DNA of 64,000 bases from NCBI RefSeq assembly GCF_000420785.1, contig NZ_ATVP01000009.1:1-64000 (forward strand), read 5' to 3'. Under the pieces are notes generated by a model. That model saw only the letters and a program-made list of their open reading frames with translations. It did no database searches and was not told the origin of the DNA. Shown here one piece after another: positions 62,799-64,000 of the stretch. How positions within the stretch are numbered: the first letter of the stretch is position 1; the number at the start of each line of letters is the position of its first letter. Position numbers and translations under genes: made by a program. The stretch comes from Streptococcus hyovaginalis DSM 12219 (GTDB taxonomy: Bacteria; Bacillota; Bacilli; Lactobacillales; Streptococcaceae).

Positions 62799-63563
62799 AT
62801 GTTAGCAAAACGCATTATTCCCTGTCTGGACGTCAAGAACGGTCGGGTGGTCAAGGGAGTTAATTTTGTCAACTTGACGGATGTGGGCGACCCTGTGGAC
62901 ACAGCCACAGCCTACTACGAGGCAGGCTGTGATGAATTGGTTTTTCTTGATATTACGGCGACGCATGAAGAACGTGAAACGACTGTGGACATGGTGCGGC
63001 GCGTGGCAGACCAAGTTTTTATTCCTTTTACCGTTGGTGGGGGCGTTCGTTCCGTCGATGATATGAACAAGATGCTCAAGGCAGGAGCTGACAAGGTGTC
63101 AGTCAATTCATCGGCTGTGGCCAATCCATCCTTGATCAAAGAATGTGCTGAAAAATTCGGCAGTCAATGCGTTGTTGTCGCTATTGATGCGCGCAAAGAG
63201 TCAGATGGGACTTGGCATGTCTACGTGGCTGGCGGTCGCAAGGATACCGGTCTGGATTTACTGGATTGGGCTAAGAAGGTCGTCGAGCTCGGTGCTGGCG
63301 AAATCCTTTTGACCAGCATGGACAAGGACGGGACTAAATCAGGTTTTGATGTGGACATGCTCAATGCTGTGGCGAGTGTGGTGACGGTTCCGATTATTGC
63401 ATCGGGTGGTGCTGGAAATACGGACCATATCCTTGAGGTATTTGAACAAACACCGGCAATGGGGGCCCTGGCAGCATCCATCTTTCATTATGGTCAAGTC
63501 AGCATTGCAGAAACCAAATCAGTTATGCGCCAGAATGGAATTGAGGTGCGATTAAATGATTAG
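62799..63563 (+). CDS. hisF: Imidazole glycerol phosphate synthase, cyclase subunit
   Basis: Uses ammonia from HisH to form imidazole glycerol phosphate and AICAR. 254 residues, TIM barrel. Catalytic D11 in [15 protein letters not shown] and the second Asp in [14 protein letters not shown] near 171; [10 protein letters not shown] and [10 protein letters not shown] bind phosphate. The ATG at 62799 lies 2 nt after the hisA stop. Overlaps hisI by 8 nt. Confidence 0.95.
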   Translation: MLAKRIIPCLDVKNGRVVKGVNFVNLTDVGDPVDTATAYYEAGCDELVFLDITATHEERETTVDMVRRVADQVFIPFTVGGGVRSVDDMNKMLKAGADKVSVNSSAVANPSLIKECAEKFGSQCVVVAIDARKESDGTWHVYVAGGRKDTGLDLLDWAKKVVELGAGEILLTSMDKDGTKSGFDVDMLNAVASVVTVPIIASGGAGNTDHILEVFEQTPAMGALAASIFHYGQVSIAETKSVMRQNGIEVRLND

Positions 63564-63870
63564 TATTGATTTTGACAAGCAAGACGGATTAGTGCCTGTG
63601 ATTGTCACTGACCATGAGACAGGTCTGGTCTTGATGCTGGCTTATATGAATGAAGAATCCTATCAAAAGACCTTAGAAACCAAGCAGATGCATTACTGGA
63701 GCCGGTCGCGTCAGGAATTGTGGCACAAGGGTGCAACCAGTGGGCATTTTCAGACGGTTAAATCTATCAAAACAGATTGTGACCGCGACACCCTGCTCAT
63801 TTCCGTCGAGCAAGTAGGGGCTGCCTGTCATACGGGCGCCTATAGTTGCTTTTTTGAAAACATACTCTAA
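63556..63870 (+). CDS. hisI: Phosphoribosyl-AMP cyclohydrolase
   Basis: Opens the purine ring of phosphoribosyl-AMP. 104 residues, cyclohydrolase only. Motifs: [18 protein letters not shown] near 25, [18 protein letters not shown] near 47-64, [26 protein letters not shown] near 75-100, with zinc and metal ligands in C76, C92 and C99. The dehydratase partner hisE is a separate gene 14 nt later. Confidence 0.94.
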   Translation: MISIDFDKQDGLVPVIVTDHETGLVLMLAYMNEESYQKTLETKQMHYWSRSRQELWHKGATSGHFQTVKSIKTDCDRDTLLISVEQVGAACHTGAYSCFFENIL

Positions 63871-63884
63871 GAAAGGAACAGGAT

Positions 63885-64000
63885 ATGCTAGAAACCTTGT
63901 ATCATGAGGCCCTTGACCGCAAGCGCAATCCAAAAGAAGGGTCCTATACTAACTACTTGTATGGCAAAGGCTTGGATAAAATTCTCAAGAAAGTTGGGGA
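63885..64000 (+). CDS. hisE: Phosphoribosyl-ATP pyrophosphatase, cut by the window end
   Basis: The ATG at 63885 follows GAAAGGAACAGGAT. The 38 residues visible, starting [16 protein letters not shown] and running through [21 protein letters not shown], match the start of HisE, which removes pyrophosphate from phosphoribosyl-ATP. The rest lies beyond position 64000. Last expected gene of the operon. Confidence 0.92.
   Translation, partial: MLETLYHEALDRKRNPKEGSYTNYLYGKGLDKILKKVG

Overview
The window reads as chromosomal DNA of a low-GC Gram-positive coccus, almost certainly a Streptococcus. The gene set and order point there: ciaRH next to pepN and rpsT, a pst operon with two pstB genes, separate coaB and coaC, an H2O-forming nox with streptococcal codon bias, a pmp23-like gene beside glyA, and a T-box-led his operon with serB inside. 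The layout before 55 kb looks closest to the pyogenic group, but I cannot name the species. I see no rRNA, tRNA, IS element, prophage or CRISPR array.

Layout. 0.27-2.6 kb: pcrA helicase, preceded by a promoter and long hairpin that may be a small RNA. 2.9-5.8 kb: an envelope-stress operon (GlsB-like, AmaP, DUF2273, two Asp23/Gls24 proteins, CsbD), with a candidate CcpA site in its leader. 5.9-10.3 kb: a BusR-like c-di-AMP regulator, then a four-gene unit: half-length HsdS-like DNA-recognition protein, DUF2130 coiled-coil nuclease-fold protein, DUF1858 protein, and DUF438/hemerythrin/PAS protein. 10.4-15.1 kb: truB-ribF, spx-UPF0223-IMPase, and an rsmF-like methyltransferase. 15.2-20.2 kb: pstS-C-A-B1-B2-phoU. 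20.3-26.3 kb: pepN, ciaRH, then rpsT and coaA on the other strand. 26.4-34.3 kb: methyltransferase-pdp-deoC-cdd, then a BMP-type nucleoside lipoprotein with its ABC transporter. 34.4-39.0 kb: a 0.7 kb gap holding a 26-bp perfect palindrome, nox, a lone ATP-cone protein, and reverse-strand genes for a degenerate phosphatase-like lipoprotein, ApbE and a tautomerase. 39.2-49.2 kb: tdk-prfA-prmC-sua5-GNAT, glyA, a YejK-like protein, a Pmp23-like lysozyme and a heterodimeric ABC exporter. 49.4-49.9 kb: a broken flavin reductase gene. 49.9-53.5 kb, reverse strand: pgm and an ECF S component with coaC and coaB. 53.7-54.9 kb: lplA and a GcvH-like gene. 55.1-64.0 kb: divergent hisK, then a His T-box and hisC-Z-G-D-serB-B-H-A-F-I-E, with hisE cut by the window end.

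How the parts work together. Most of the window is housekeeping: phosphate uptake, nucleoside salvage, CoA synthesis, translation termination and histidine synthesis. Three points stand out. First, the HsdS-half/DUF2130/DUF1858/DUF438 unit runs from one clear promoter to one clear terminator and pairs DNA recognition and a possible nuclease fold with a possible O2/NO/redox sensor; it is the best candidate here for an undescribed system. Second, at least three genes (truB, rsmF, coaB) appear to be transcribed without a leader. Third, CcpA-type sites lie just downstream of the -10 elements of nox and pgm, near the deo operon promoter, and in the gls24 leader, which suggests a carbon-control theme. 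The his block looks richer in G+C than the DNA before it, and a bidirectional terminator marks the boundary.
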